Of a stretch of 15,933 nt of DNA, positions 9,311 to 14,395 are shown piece after piece. The translations under genes and the position numbers were made by a program. The DNA is from Clostridiales bacterium (lineage in GTDB: Bacteria > Bacillota > Clostridia > Oscillospirales > QAMX01), in the NCBI GenBank assembly GCA_003149835.1, contig QAMX01000112.1:1-15933 (forward strand). Direction: 5' to 3'. The notes beneath the pieces are model-generated. The model was not told the DNA's origin, did not search any database, and saw only the letters and a program-made list of their open reading frames with translations. How positions within the stretch are numbered: the stretch's first letter is position 1; every line of letters begins with the position of its first letter.

Positions 9311-9958
9311 ATGAAGCGTCTGCTTCCGGCGTCCGTGCGATATAAAACCGGCTTTTTTTCAGCGGCCGCGTTTTGCTTGGCTGCTGCGGCGGTATTTTTC
9401 GCGGTTTCGTCGCAGACTGCAATCGCTCCGTCGGAGACGCTTAGGCGAATCGTATTCTGTGTCTGCGGCGCGGCGGCGACGGTGTGCATGATTTTGGGGA
9501 TCGCTGCCAACTGCCCCGTATACCGAAGGCGAGGCGCGGTCGCCGCGCTCAAAAAAACGACTGTCCCGGTGCGCGGCCGTGTGGTAGACGTGCGTCCGAC
9601 CTTTGTCTGCCGGGGGACAGGGAGACCGCCGCGCGGCGCGCGCTACCGCAACGCCCTGCGAAAAGCGTGGCTGGTCAAGGTATGCTGGGAATCCGGCGGC
9701 CGCCTCTTTTACGCGGAGAGCGAGCCGTTTTATGAAAATCCGGCGGAGCTGCTCGCCGGCGCCGGCGTCGACGTCTATCTCGCCGAGCCGAGCGTCTGGC
9801 TGGACGGCTTTCAGTTGGGGCCGCGGGGCGATTTTCCGTTGGAATCCTATATCCGCTCCGACGCGCGGCGCTTCCTTTTGCACAGCGGATGGCTGGCATA
9901 CGCGGCGTTGGCCGCCGCTATCCTGTTGGCGGCGGCCGTTTTTCTTCTTGCTCGCTGA
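9311..9958 (+). CDS. Membrane protein with three predicted helices, unknown function
   Basis: A 215-residue protein of unknown function. It has two N-terminal membrane helices (about residues 15-35, 'GFFSAAAFCLAAAAVFFAVS', and 43-65, 'RIVFCVCGAAATVCMILGIAANC'), a soluble mixed alpha/beta part of about 125 residues beginning 'VPVRGRVVDVRPTFVCRG' and including 'AWLVKVCWESGGRLFYAESEPFYENPAELLAGAGVDVYL', and a C-terminal helix ('WLAYAALAAAILLAAAVFLLAR'). The layout recalls DUF3592-like membrane proteins, in which a small beta domain sits between membrane helices, but the match is weak. The frame is open further upstream; I choose ATG 9311 because GGGGG (9297-9301) lies 9 bases before it and the protein then starts just before a membrane helix. 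It follows the large exported protein by 68 bp with no terminator between, so the two may act together. Confidence 0.75.
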   Translation: MKRLLPASVRYKTGFFSAAAFCLAAAAVFFAVSSQTAIAPSETLRRIVFCVCGAAATVCMILGIAANCPVYRRRGAVAALKKTTVPVRGRVVDVRPTFVCRGTGRPPRGARYRNALRKAWLVKVCWESGGRLFYAESEPFYENPAELLAGAGVDVYLAEPSVWLDGFQLGPRGDFPLESYIRSDARRFLLHSGWLAYAALAAAILLAAAVFLLAR

Positions 9959-10000
9959 ATACGCACCGGACGCGGTTTCGCCGCGTCCGGTGCGTATTTT
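9958..10000 (+). terminator. Very strong terminator hairpin overlapping the preceding stop codon
   Basis: AATACGCACCGGACGCGG (9958-9975) pairs perfectly over 18 bp with 9981-9998 across the loop TTTCG, followed by a short T run (TTTT at 9997-10000). The first base of the stem is the last base of the TGA stop codon (9956-9958). Confidence 0.88.
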
Positions 10001-10025
10001 CGATTGGCGATTTTTTTGCAGAGCG

Positions 10026-10055
10026 GTATATTTTTGCAGCGACTGGCGGATAATA
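10026..10055 (+). promoter_or_regulatory. Candidate forespore (sigma-F/sigma-G type) promoter for the CotF-like genes
   Basis: GTATA at 10026-10030 is followed 15 bases later by GCGGATAATA (10046-10055), which fits the Bacillus sigma-F pattern GYWTA-N15-GGNRANAHTW with one mismatch. Read as sigma-G (GHATR-N18-CATWHTA) it gives GTATA-N18-GATAATA, also with one mismatch. No proper sigma-A -35 is present. Transcription would start near 10062. The consensus patterns are recalled from Bacillus subtilis and the call is an inference. Confidence 0.5.
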
Positions 10056-10092
10056 AAGTTGCAGACAAATCAACGAAAGGATTGTGATTTTA

Positions 10093-10269
10093 ATGAGTCC
10101 CAAAGAGCTGCTTTATATGGAAGACGCGCTGTCCCATGAACAGATGATGCAGAAAAAGTGCACCGATCTTGCCAATATGCTGCAAGATCAGGAGCTCAAA
10201 ACGTTTGTCATGCAGCTTGCGAGCAGGCATCAGCAGACGTTCGGCGAACTGTACGGCCTGCTGAAATAA
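10093..10269 (+). CDS. Small CotF-like spore coat/ferritin-like protein
   Basis: A 58-residue, all-helical protein, 'MSPKELLYMEDALSHEQMMQKKC...DLANMLQDQELKTFVMQLASRHQQTFGELYGLLK'. The pattern of a short helix with 'ELLYMEDALSHE', then 'LQDQELK' and a second helix with 'RHQQTFGELYGLL' is that of small clostridial spore coat F-type (ferritin-like half-bundle) proteins, which are usually found in pairs. No metal-binding set is evident, so a structural rather than a redox role is likely. The start is ATG 10093, 12 bases after GAAAGG (10075-10080); the GTG at 10084 is only 3 bases from that site and would add three residues. A candidate forespore promoter precedes it and a second CotF-like gene follows 82 bp downstream. 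Confidence 0.7.
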   Translation: MSPKELLYMEDALSHEQMMQKKCTDLANMLQDQELKTFVMQLASRHQQTFGELYGLLK

Positions 10270-10305
10270 AACGTTTCGGCAGCATACTCATTCAACAATT
10301 CTGAA

Positions 10306-10351
10306 GAAAGGAAGTTTTTTATTACGAACAGTAATAAAAACACAATAGACC
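10306..10351 (+). promoter_or_regulatory. Distant ribosome binding site with an intervening hairpin
   Basis: GAAAGGAAG at 10306-10314 is the only good Shine-Dalgarno sequence before the ATG at 10352, yet it is 37 bases away. Between them TTTTTATTAC (10316-10325) pairs perfectly over 10 bp with GTAATAAAAA (10331-10340) around the loop GAACA. If this folds, the effective spacing drops to about 12 bases. A stop codon (TAG, 10346-10348) in frame just upstream rules out an earlier start. Confidence 0.5.
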
Positions 10352-10597
10352 ATGGACGATAAGCTGATTATGGAAGATATCCTGACGACAATGAAAAGCG
10401 CCGCCGATCTGTATATGCACGGAACCATCGAATCGGAAACCGTGAACATTCATCAGGCCTTCGACAAAAAACTCTGCGAGACCCTGCAAATGCAGAATGA
10501 GATTTACACCAAGATGTCGCAGCGCGGCTGGTACGCTATGGAACAGGCGGAACAGCAGAAAATCGATCAGGCGAGGCAAAAATTCTCCGCGCAGTAA
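10352..10597 (+). CDS. CotF-domain spore coat-like protein
   Basis: An 81-residue helical protein whose body 'LIMEDILTTMKSAADLYMHGTIESETVNIHQAFDKKLCETLQMQNEIYTKMSQRGWY' follows the coat F domain closely: a first helix with 'MEDIL..K', a helix with an acidic conserved position, a long helix, and the highly typical ending of Met-x-x-x-Gly-Trp-Tyr. Length is normal for the short clostridial members. It probably forms a heteromeric or stacked helical bundle with the preceding small protein in the spore coat or forespore, but that partnership is inferred only from their adjacency. The ATG at 10352 is the first possible start, because TAG in frame lies at 10346. The ribosome binding site is remote and may be brought near by a hairpin. 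A terminator follows 20 bp after the stop. Confidence 0.75.
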   Translation: MDDKLIMEDILTTMKSAADLYMHGTIESETVNIHQAFDKKLCETLQMQNEIYTKMSQRGWYAMEQAEQQKIDQARQKFSAQ

Positions 10598-10616
10598 ACT
10601 TTATATAGTTCAGCAG

Positions 10617-10650
10617 AAATGCGCCGGCCGCTGAGGCCGGCGCATTTTCT
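10617..10650 (+). terminator. Terminator of the CotF-like genes
   Basis: AAATGCGCCGGCC (10617-10629) pairs perfectly with GGCCGGCGCATTT (10635-10647) around a 5-base loop GCTGA, followed by TCTTCT. The A stretch ahead of the stem could also let it act weakly in the other direction. Confidence 0.85.
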
Positions 10651-10705
10651 TCTGAAAGGGCGCGCTGTTCATACGGCAGTTCGGCGGCCTTCGATCTCAA
10701 AAGGT

Positions 10706-10755
10706 CCGCCGCCGAAACCGAGGGACAGACGGTTTCGACGGCGGGGATTTTTAGA
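10706..10755. terminator. Possible bidirectional terminator between convergent genes
   Basis: CCGCCGCCGAAACCG (10706-10720) pairs with CGGTTTCGACGGCGG (10730-10744) with one C-A mismatch; GGATTTTT follows on the plus strand, and AAAAGG precedes it, giving CCTTTT on the minus strand. It lies about 30-40 bp beyond the end of the minus-strand DUF4363 gene, whose transcript it probably ends. An alternative stem (TTCGGCGG at 10680-10687 with CCGCCGAA at 10709-10716) would exclude it. Confidence 0.55.
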
Positions 10756-10785
10756 GCGGAACGTTTCGATAAAGCTCCAAGAGCC

Positions 10786-11172
10786 TTAAAAGATATTGCC
10801 CAGCGTCAACATATCCCGCTCCGCCAAAGCGCCGACGGCCAGAGCGGCTGAGGCGAGCTCTAATTCCAGCGCCGTCAGCTCGCTCTGACGCGCGCAGAGC
10901 TCGGCGCGGCAGAGCGAAGCGATGATGCCGTCGCCGTAGGAATGGTGCTGTACAACGGTGAAGACGGGTTTTTTACTGTCCAAATCCCGAATCAAACTGG
11001 CGAGAATATCGGCGCTCTCCTCAAAGTCGCCGTCCTTCGCGCAGACCAGCGCCTGCGTAATCCGCATCTGGGTGTTGTCGCAGACGTCGTTTGTAAAGGC
11101 CTGCGCCCACAGCGCGAGCGCGAGCGTGAATGCGAGCAGAAAAACCGATGTCAGCGTATAGCGTATATTCAT
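10786..11172 (-). CDS. DUF4363-family membrane-anchored or exported protein
   Basis: A 128-residue protein starting with an uncleaved-looking signal anchor ('RYTLTSVFLLAFTLALALWAQAF', about residues 4-26), followed by a helical external part: 'TQMRITQALVCAKDGDFEESADILASLIRDLDSKKPVFTVVQHHSYGDGIIASLCRAELCARQSELTALELELASAALAVGAL'. The small helical domain with the 'H-H..V..I...L..A......' run is typical of DUF4363, a family found in Clostridia just downstream of YetF/DUF421 genes, as it is here. The molecular role is unknown. ATG at 11172 is taken as the start; a TTG directly before it (11175) would add one residue. The ribosome binding site is weak (AAAGG about 15 bases away). The gap to the YetF gene upstream is 186 bases and GC-rich apart from a 14-base A/T palindrome at 11281-11294. 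Confidence 0.75.
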   Translation of the reverse strand: MNIRYTLTSVFLLAFTLALALWAQAFTNDVCDNTQMRITQALVCAKDGDFEESADILASLIRDLDSKKPVFTVVQHHSYGDGIIASLCRAELCARQSELTALELELASAALAVGALAERDMLTLGNIF

Positions 11173-11358
11173 CAAAATAACCGTGCCTTTTTAGGCAAAG
11201 GCAGTTCCTTTCGTCGAAATGCGAGCCCGGCGCGGCGGCTGCGAATACGGCGCAAAACGGGCCCGAAGTAATGCGCGGCAAAAAAATATTTTTTCGGTGA
11301 AAGACGCTGAAAGCCCTGCCCGGTGAAACAGTAGGGAAGCGGCGCTTTGAAAATCCGG

Positions 11359-12033
11359 CTATTCGTTTCGAATGACACGGATATTGCCTCCGGTATCGCA
11401 GGACATGTAAAAAACGTCCGCCATGCGATCGATGTTCCGTTTTCTCAGTTCGGCTTTGATTTTTTCCTTTTGCAGGCCGATTTTTTTGGCGTTGTCATGA
11501 ATCAGCCGTCCGTTGGCGATAATGGTATAAGGAAGCGGCGACGGAGAGTTGACGGTGATATTCATATCGCGCCGCGTAAGCGGTGCGTCGCCGTCGTTGA
11601 GAATGATACTCAGCCGACCGTTTGTCTCGATGATGCCGAACTTGACCGTCTGGATATTGGTCACGTCTTTGAGCCGAAGCTCTTCGGCAATTTCGTCGAC
11701 ATTCAGCCGCAGGCGGCGGATCTCGCGCTGGTTCAGCCGGCCGTTTTCGATGATGATGCTTGGCTTGCCGAAAATGACGCGCCGAAGAAACGGGCTTGCC
11801 ACTGTGACGACGGAGGTCAACAAACCAAGCGCCAGCAACACGACAATGGGCACGAGCCCTGTTGCCAGCGGCTGCGCCGAGTCCTGCATCGGGATGGCGG
11901 CAAGTTCGCTGATCAGGATCGTAATCGCCAGCTCGCTCGGTTCCAGCTCGCCGATCTGCCGCTTGCCGAGCAGCCGCATCGCCCCGATCACAACGATATA
12001 CAATAAAATGGTACGGATAAACGAAATCAGCAA
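11359..12033 (-). CDS. YetF/DUF421-domain membrane protein
   Basis: A 224-residue inner-membrane protein with three N-terminal helices (about residues 4-22, 36-48 and 60-82) followed by two copies of the small cytoplasmic DUF421 fold. Family markers are clear: 'RLLGKRQIGELEPSELAITILISELAAIPMQD' near the N terminus, 'KPSIIIENGRLNQREIRRLRLNVDEIAEELRLKDV', then 'VKFGIIETNGRLSIIL' and the second copy with 'PLPYTIIANGRLIHDNAKKIG'. Length is normal. Some YetF-type proteins of spore formers are made in the forespore and affect inner-membrane properties and heat resistance, so a spore role is plausible but not shown. The start is TTG at 12033, weakly supported by GAGGAT and GGGG just upstream; no ATG is available between the upstream in-frame TGA and the conserved region. 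DUF4363 follows in the same direction. Confidence 0.88.
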   Translation of the reverse strand: MLISFIRTILLYIVVIGAMRLLGKRQIGELEPSELAITILISELAAIPMQDSAQPLATGLVPIVVLLALGLLTSVVTVASPFLRRVIFGKPSIIIENGRLNQREIRRLRLNVDEIAEELRLKDVTNIQTVKFGIIETNGRLSIILNDGDAPLTRRDMNITVNSPSPLPYTIIANGRLIHDNAKKIGLQKEKIKAELRKRNIDRMADVFYMSCDTGGNIRVIRNE

Positions 12034-12093
12034 ATCCTCACGCCCCGTATTTCTAAAAAATCAAAAATCTCGCTGTGGAAAAATCGCTGCTCA

Positions 12094-12122
12094 TAGTTTT
12101 CCCTGATTGCGCGCGGCTATGC
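12094..12122 (-). promoter_or_regulatory. Candidate sigma-F-like promoter for the YetF/DUF4363 pair
   Basis: Read on the minus strand, GCATA (12122-12118) is followed after 14 bases by GGGAAAACTA (12103-12094), which meets every position of the Bacillus sigma-F -10 pattern GGNRANAHTW; the spacing is one base shorter than the usual 15. Transcription would begin near 12086, about 53 bases before the TTG start. No good sigma-A promoter is seen on this strand. The consensus is recalled and the call inferred. Confidence 0.45.
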
Positions 12123-12170
12123 ACAGCGGCAGACCGCGCCGGAATATGCGCGGCGCTGCGCGCGATTCGC

Positions 12171-12199
12171 TTGAAAAAGGCCGTGAAAGCGTGTATAAT
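12171..12199 (+). promoter_or_regulatory. Sigma-A promoter for the regulator-methyltransferase genes
   Basis: TTGAAA (12171-12176), a 17-base spacer and a perfect TATAAT (12194-12199). Transcription should start near 12206, about 42 bases before the ATG. It lies divergently from the YetF promoter; their -35 elements are separated by only about 48 bases. Confidence 0.88.
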
Positions 12200-12247
12200 A
12201 TAGTTATTGTAAAACGCGCCGAAAACGGAGCAAGGAGTAACCGACTG

Positions 12248-12547
12248 ATGAATGAAAAAATGAAAAGCATGCATTTCGACGAATTGTTTCGGGCGATTCT
12301 TTCCTTGAAGACGGAGGACGAGGTCTGTGCCTTTTTTGAAGATATCTGTACGGTCAACGAGATGAAAGCGATGCTTCAACGGCTCCAAGTCGCCGAGCTG
12401 CTCGATAAAGGCGAGCAGTACAGCAAAATCGTCGCTGAGACCGGGGCCTCAACGGCGACGATCAGCCGCGTCAACCGCTGCCTGCTGTACGGGTCGGACG
12501 GATACCACATCGTTCTCGAACGGATGAAGCAAAAAGGGGAGCAGTGA
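12248..12547 (+). CDS. YerC/YecD-family TrpR-like transcription regulator
   Basis: A 99-residue DNA-binding protein of the TrpR superfamily, YerC/YecD type. It has the family's all-helical N-terminal half ('FDELFRAILSLKTEDEVCAFFEDICTVNEMKAMLQRLQVAELLDKGEQY') and a helix-turn-helix near residues 60-80, 'KIVAETGASTATISRVNRCLLYG', which is close to the TrpR signature with its A-x-x-T-G-x-S-x-x-T-I-S-R pattern. The effector and targets of this subfamily are not known to me. The open frame extends back to 12107, but ATG 12248 has AAGGAG (12232-12237) ten bases upstream, lies just after the promoter and gives the normal length. Its stop shares a base with the ATG of the methyltransferase, so the two are translationally coupled; the methyltransferase could be involved in the same function. 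Confidence 0.88.
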   Translation: MNEKMKSMHFDELFRAILSLKTEDEVCAFFEDICTVNEMKAMLQRLQVAELLDKGEQYSKIVAETGASTATISRVNRCLLYGSDGYHIVLERMKQKGEQ

Positions 12548-13299
12548 TGAACAGATATTCCGTGATGGCGCAATTTTACGACGCTTTTACGGGCGACGTC
12601 CCGTACAGGGCGTGGGCGGAGTATCTCGTGTCCCTGTTTGACCGATTTCAGGTACGGCCGAAGCTGGTGCTCGACCTTGCCTGCGGTACGGGCAGTCTGA
12701 CCAAGCTGCTGGCCGAGGCGGGCTATGAGATGATCGGCGTCGACGGGTCGGAGGATATGCTCGCCGTTGCCGCGGAAAAAACGGCGCTGCTTTCGCCGCC
12801 GCCGCTTTTTTTGCGGCAGCGAATGGAATCGCTGGACCTCTACGGGACGGTTGACGCCGTCGTCTGTGCGCTCGACAGCGTCAACTATCTCTCGACGCCC
12901 GCCGCGCTTGAAGCGGCGTTTGCGCGCATCGGCCTTTTTCTCAACGACGGCGGCCTGTTTATCTTCGATGTAAACACCGACGCGAAGTTCCGCGCCATCG
13001 ACATGCAGGCGTTCGTCCGTGAAAATGAGGATTGCTTCTGCGTCTGGCAGGCGGACTATGACGCCGCACAGCGCCTGATGGATTATTATCTCGATTTTTT
13101 TGTATATCAAGATCAAAATCGATATGAGCGGTTTACGGAACGGCATGTCGAGCGCGCACATACCATGCAGGAGCTGGAAGCGGCGCTTGAAAAGGCGCAA
13201 ATGCGCGTGGAAGCGGTTTACGGCGAACTGGAAACGCGGCCGCCTCGGCCTGACGACGGCAGAATCTTTGTGGTGGCGCGCCGGCTCGCGCGTTCCTGA
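12547..13299 (+). CDS. Class I SAM-dependent methyltransferase, substrate unknown
   Basis: A 250-residue Rossmann-fold methyltransferase. It has motif I 'LVLDLACGTGSLTKLLAE' (VLDLACGTG at residues 41-49), which binds S-adenosylmethionine, then 'MIGVDGSEDMLAVA' (motif II, acidic residue for the ribose), 'DAVVCALDSVNYLSTPAALEAAF' (motif IV region) and 'LFLNDGGLFIFDVNTDAKF'. This pattern is typical of small cytosolic clostridial methyltransferases near UbiE/methyltransferase family 25. The substrate cannot be deduced; a small molecule is likelier than DNA because no target-recognition domain is present. ATG 12547 shares its A with the last base of the regulator's TGA; a GTG three bases earlier is possible. 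GGGGAG (12536-12541) is the ribosome binding site. The gene ends 163 bp before Hsp33. Confidence 0.9.
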   Translation: MNRYSVMAQFYDAFTGDVPYRAWAEYLVSLFDRFQVRPKLVLDLACGTGSLTKLLAEAGYEMIGVDGSEDMLAVAAEKTALLSPPPLFLRQRMESLDLYGTVDAVVCALDSVNYLSTPAALEAAFARIGLFLNDGGLFIFDVNTDAKFRAIDMQAFVRENEDCFCVWQADYDAAQRLMDYYLDFFVYQDQNRYERFTERHVERAHTMQELEAALEKAQMRVEAVYGELETRPPRPDDGRIFVVARRLARS

Positions 13300-13462
13300 C
13301 GGCTGAAAAAACGGCTGACTGCATTGAACGGGGCTTTGCGCGACATGTGAAAGTTTGCGCCTATGGCGGCGGTCGGGCGGAAAGCGCCCAACGTTTATTT
13401 GGATTCGCGGAGCATGGAGGAGAAATGCCGGCCGTTTCCGCATACTGAGAGGAGAACACTGG

Positions 13463-14335
13463 ATGAACGACAGAATTATACATGCGCTCAGCGGCGATGG
13501 AATGGTGCGGATTACCGTCGCCGATATGAAAAACGCCGTAGAACAGGCGCGGCGCTATCACGGGCTGACGCCGACGACGACGGCCGTGCTCGGCCGTCTG
13601 CTGGTCGCCGCGTCTATTATGGGCGCAGACTTAAAGGACGATCAGTTTTCCGTAACGCTGCGGCTGTCGGGCGACGGGCCCTGCGGCGCCGTGATCGCCG
13701 TTTCGGACGGGGAAGGGTATTGCCGCGGCTGTATCCAGCGGGGAGACGTGGAATTGCCGCTGAACGCAAAGGGAAAGCTCGACGTCGGCGGCGCAGTCGG
13801 CGCGGGGACGCTGACGGTGATCAAGGATTTGGGCATGAAAGAGCCGTATATCGGCATGGTCGACCTCGTTTCCGGCGAGATCGCCGAGGATATTACGCAG
13901 TATCTCTATCACAGCGAGCAGCAGCCCGGCGTCTGCGCGCTCGGCGTGCTCGTCGACAGAGATCGGACGGTTCGGGCCGCCGGAGGCTTTATCCTGTCGC
14001 TGCTGCCGGGCGCCGACGAGGAAGTCGTCGCACGGGTTGAAAAGGATATTGCCGCTCTGCCGCCGGTGACGCAGATGCTGGATTCAGGCATGAGCGCGGA
14101 GGATATCGCGGCGGCGGCGCTGAAAGGCAGCTTCGGCAGCGTTGTCAAGGTGCGGGAGACAGGGTACCGATGCCGCTGTTCGGAGACGCGCGTCCGCGAG
14201 ATGCTCATCAGCCTCGGCCGCAGCGAGCTTGAACAGCTGGCGGCCGAAGGCAAGGAGGCCGAGGTCGCCTGCCATTTCTGCGACAAGGTCTATCATGTGT
14301 CGATCGACGACGTTCTCGCGATGATTCAGGAGTAA
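13463..14335 (+). CDS. hslO: Hsp33, redox-regulated holdase chaperone
   Basis: A 290-residue cytosolic chaperone that is inactive with bound zinc and is activated when oxidants form disulfides, then holds unfolding proteins. The N-terminal domain is recognisable ('GMVRITVADMKNAVEQARRYHGLTPTTTAVLGRLLVAASIMG', 'RLSGDGPCGAVIAVSDGEGYCRGCI'), as is the middle 'MKEPYIGMVDLVSGEIAEDITQYLYHSEQQP'. The zinc-redox switch is intact: C237 and C239 in 'YRCRCS' and C270 and C273 in 'CHFC', that is CXC-X30-CXXC, within the usual 27-32 residue spacing. The open frame extends back to 13355, but ATG 13463 has AGGAG (13450-13454) eight bases upstream and matches the family start 'MNDRIIHAL'. No promoter is visible close by, so it may be transcribed with the regulator and methyltransferase. 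Confidence 0.97.
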   Translation: MNDRIIHALSGDGMVRITVADMKNAVEQARRYHGLTPTTTAVLGRLLVAASIMGADLKDDQFSVTLRLSGDGPCGAVIAVSDGEGYCRGCIQRGDVELPLNAKGKLDVGGAVGAGTLTVIKDLGMKEPYIGMVDLVSGEIAEDITQYLYHSEQQPGVCALGVLVDRDRTVRAAGGFILSLLPGADEEVVARVEKDIAALPPVTQMLDSGMSAEDIAAAALKGSFGSVVKVRETGYRCRCSETRVREMLISLGRSELEQLAAEGKEAEVACHFCDKVYHVSIDDVLAMIQE

Positions 14336-14395
14336 AACGGACGGAGAAGCCCACTGCCGCGCCTTAGTGCGGACAATATAAAAAAGGTGATAAAA

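Noticed and set aside
10014..10043. Two near-copies of TTTTTGCAG upstream of the CotF-like genes
   Set aside because: Too short and T-rich to support an operator; likely chance.
10321..10362. Possible frameshifted longer start of the second CotF-like gene (ATT frame from 10321)
   Set aside because: The ATT frame ends at TAA shortly after the ATG and the 81-residue product already has the full coat F pattern.
11281..11294. Perfect 14-base palindrome AAAAAATATTTTTT
   Set aside because: Noted between YetF and DUF4363, but a simple A/T palindrome has no clear binding or terminator context (no GC-rich stem).
12107..12247. 47-residue N-terminal extension of the TrpR-like regulator
   Set aside because: It would begin upstream of the sigma-A promoter and so could not be on the transcript.
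13355..13462. 36-residue N-terminal extension of Hsp33
   Set aside because: It lacks a ribosome binding site and matches nothing in Hsp33; ATG 13463 fits the family start.
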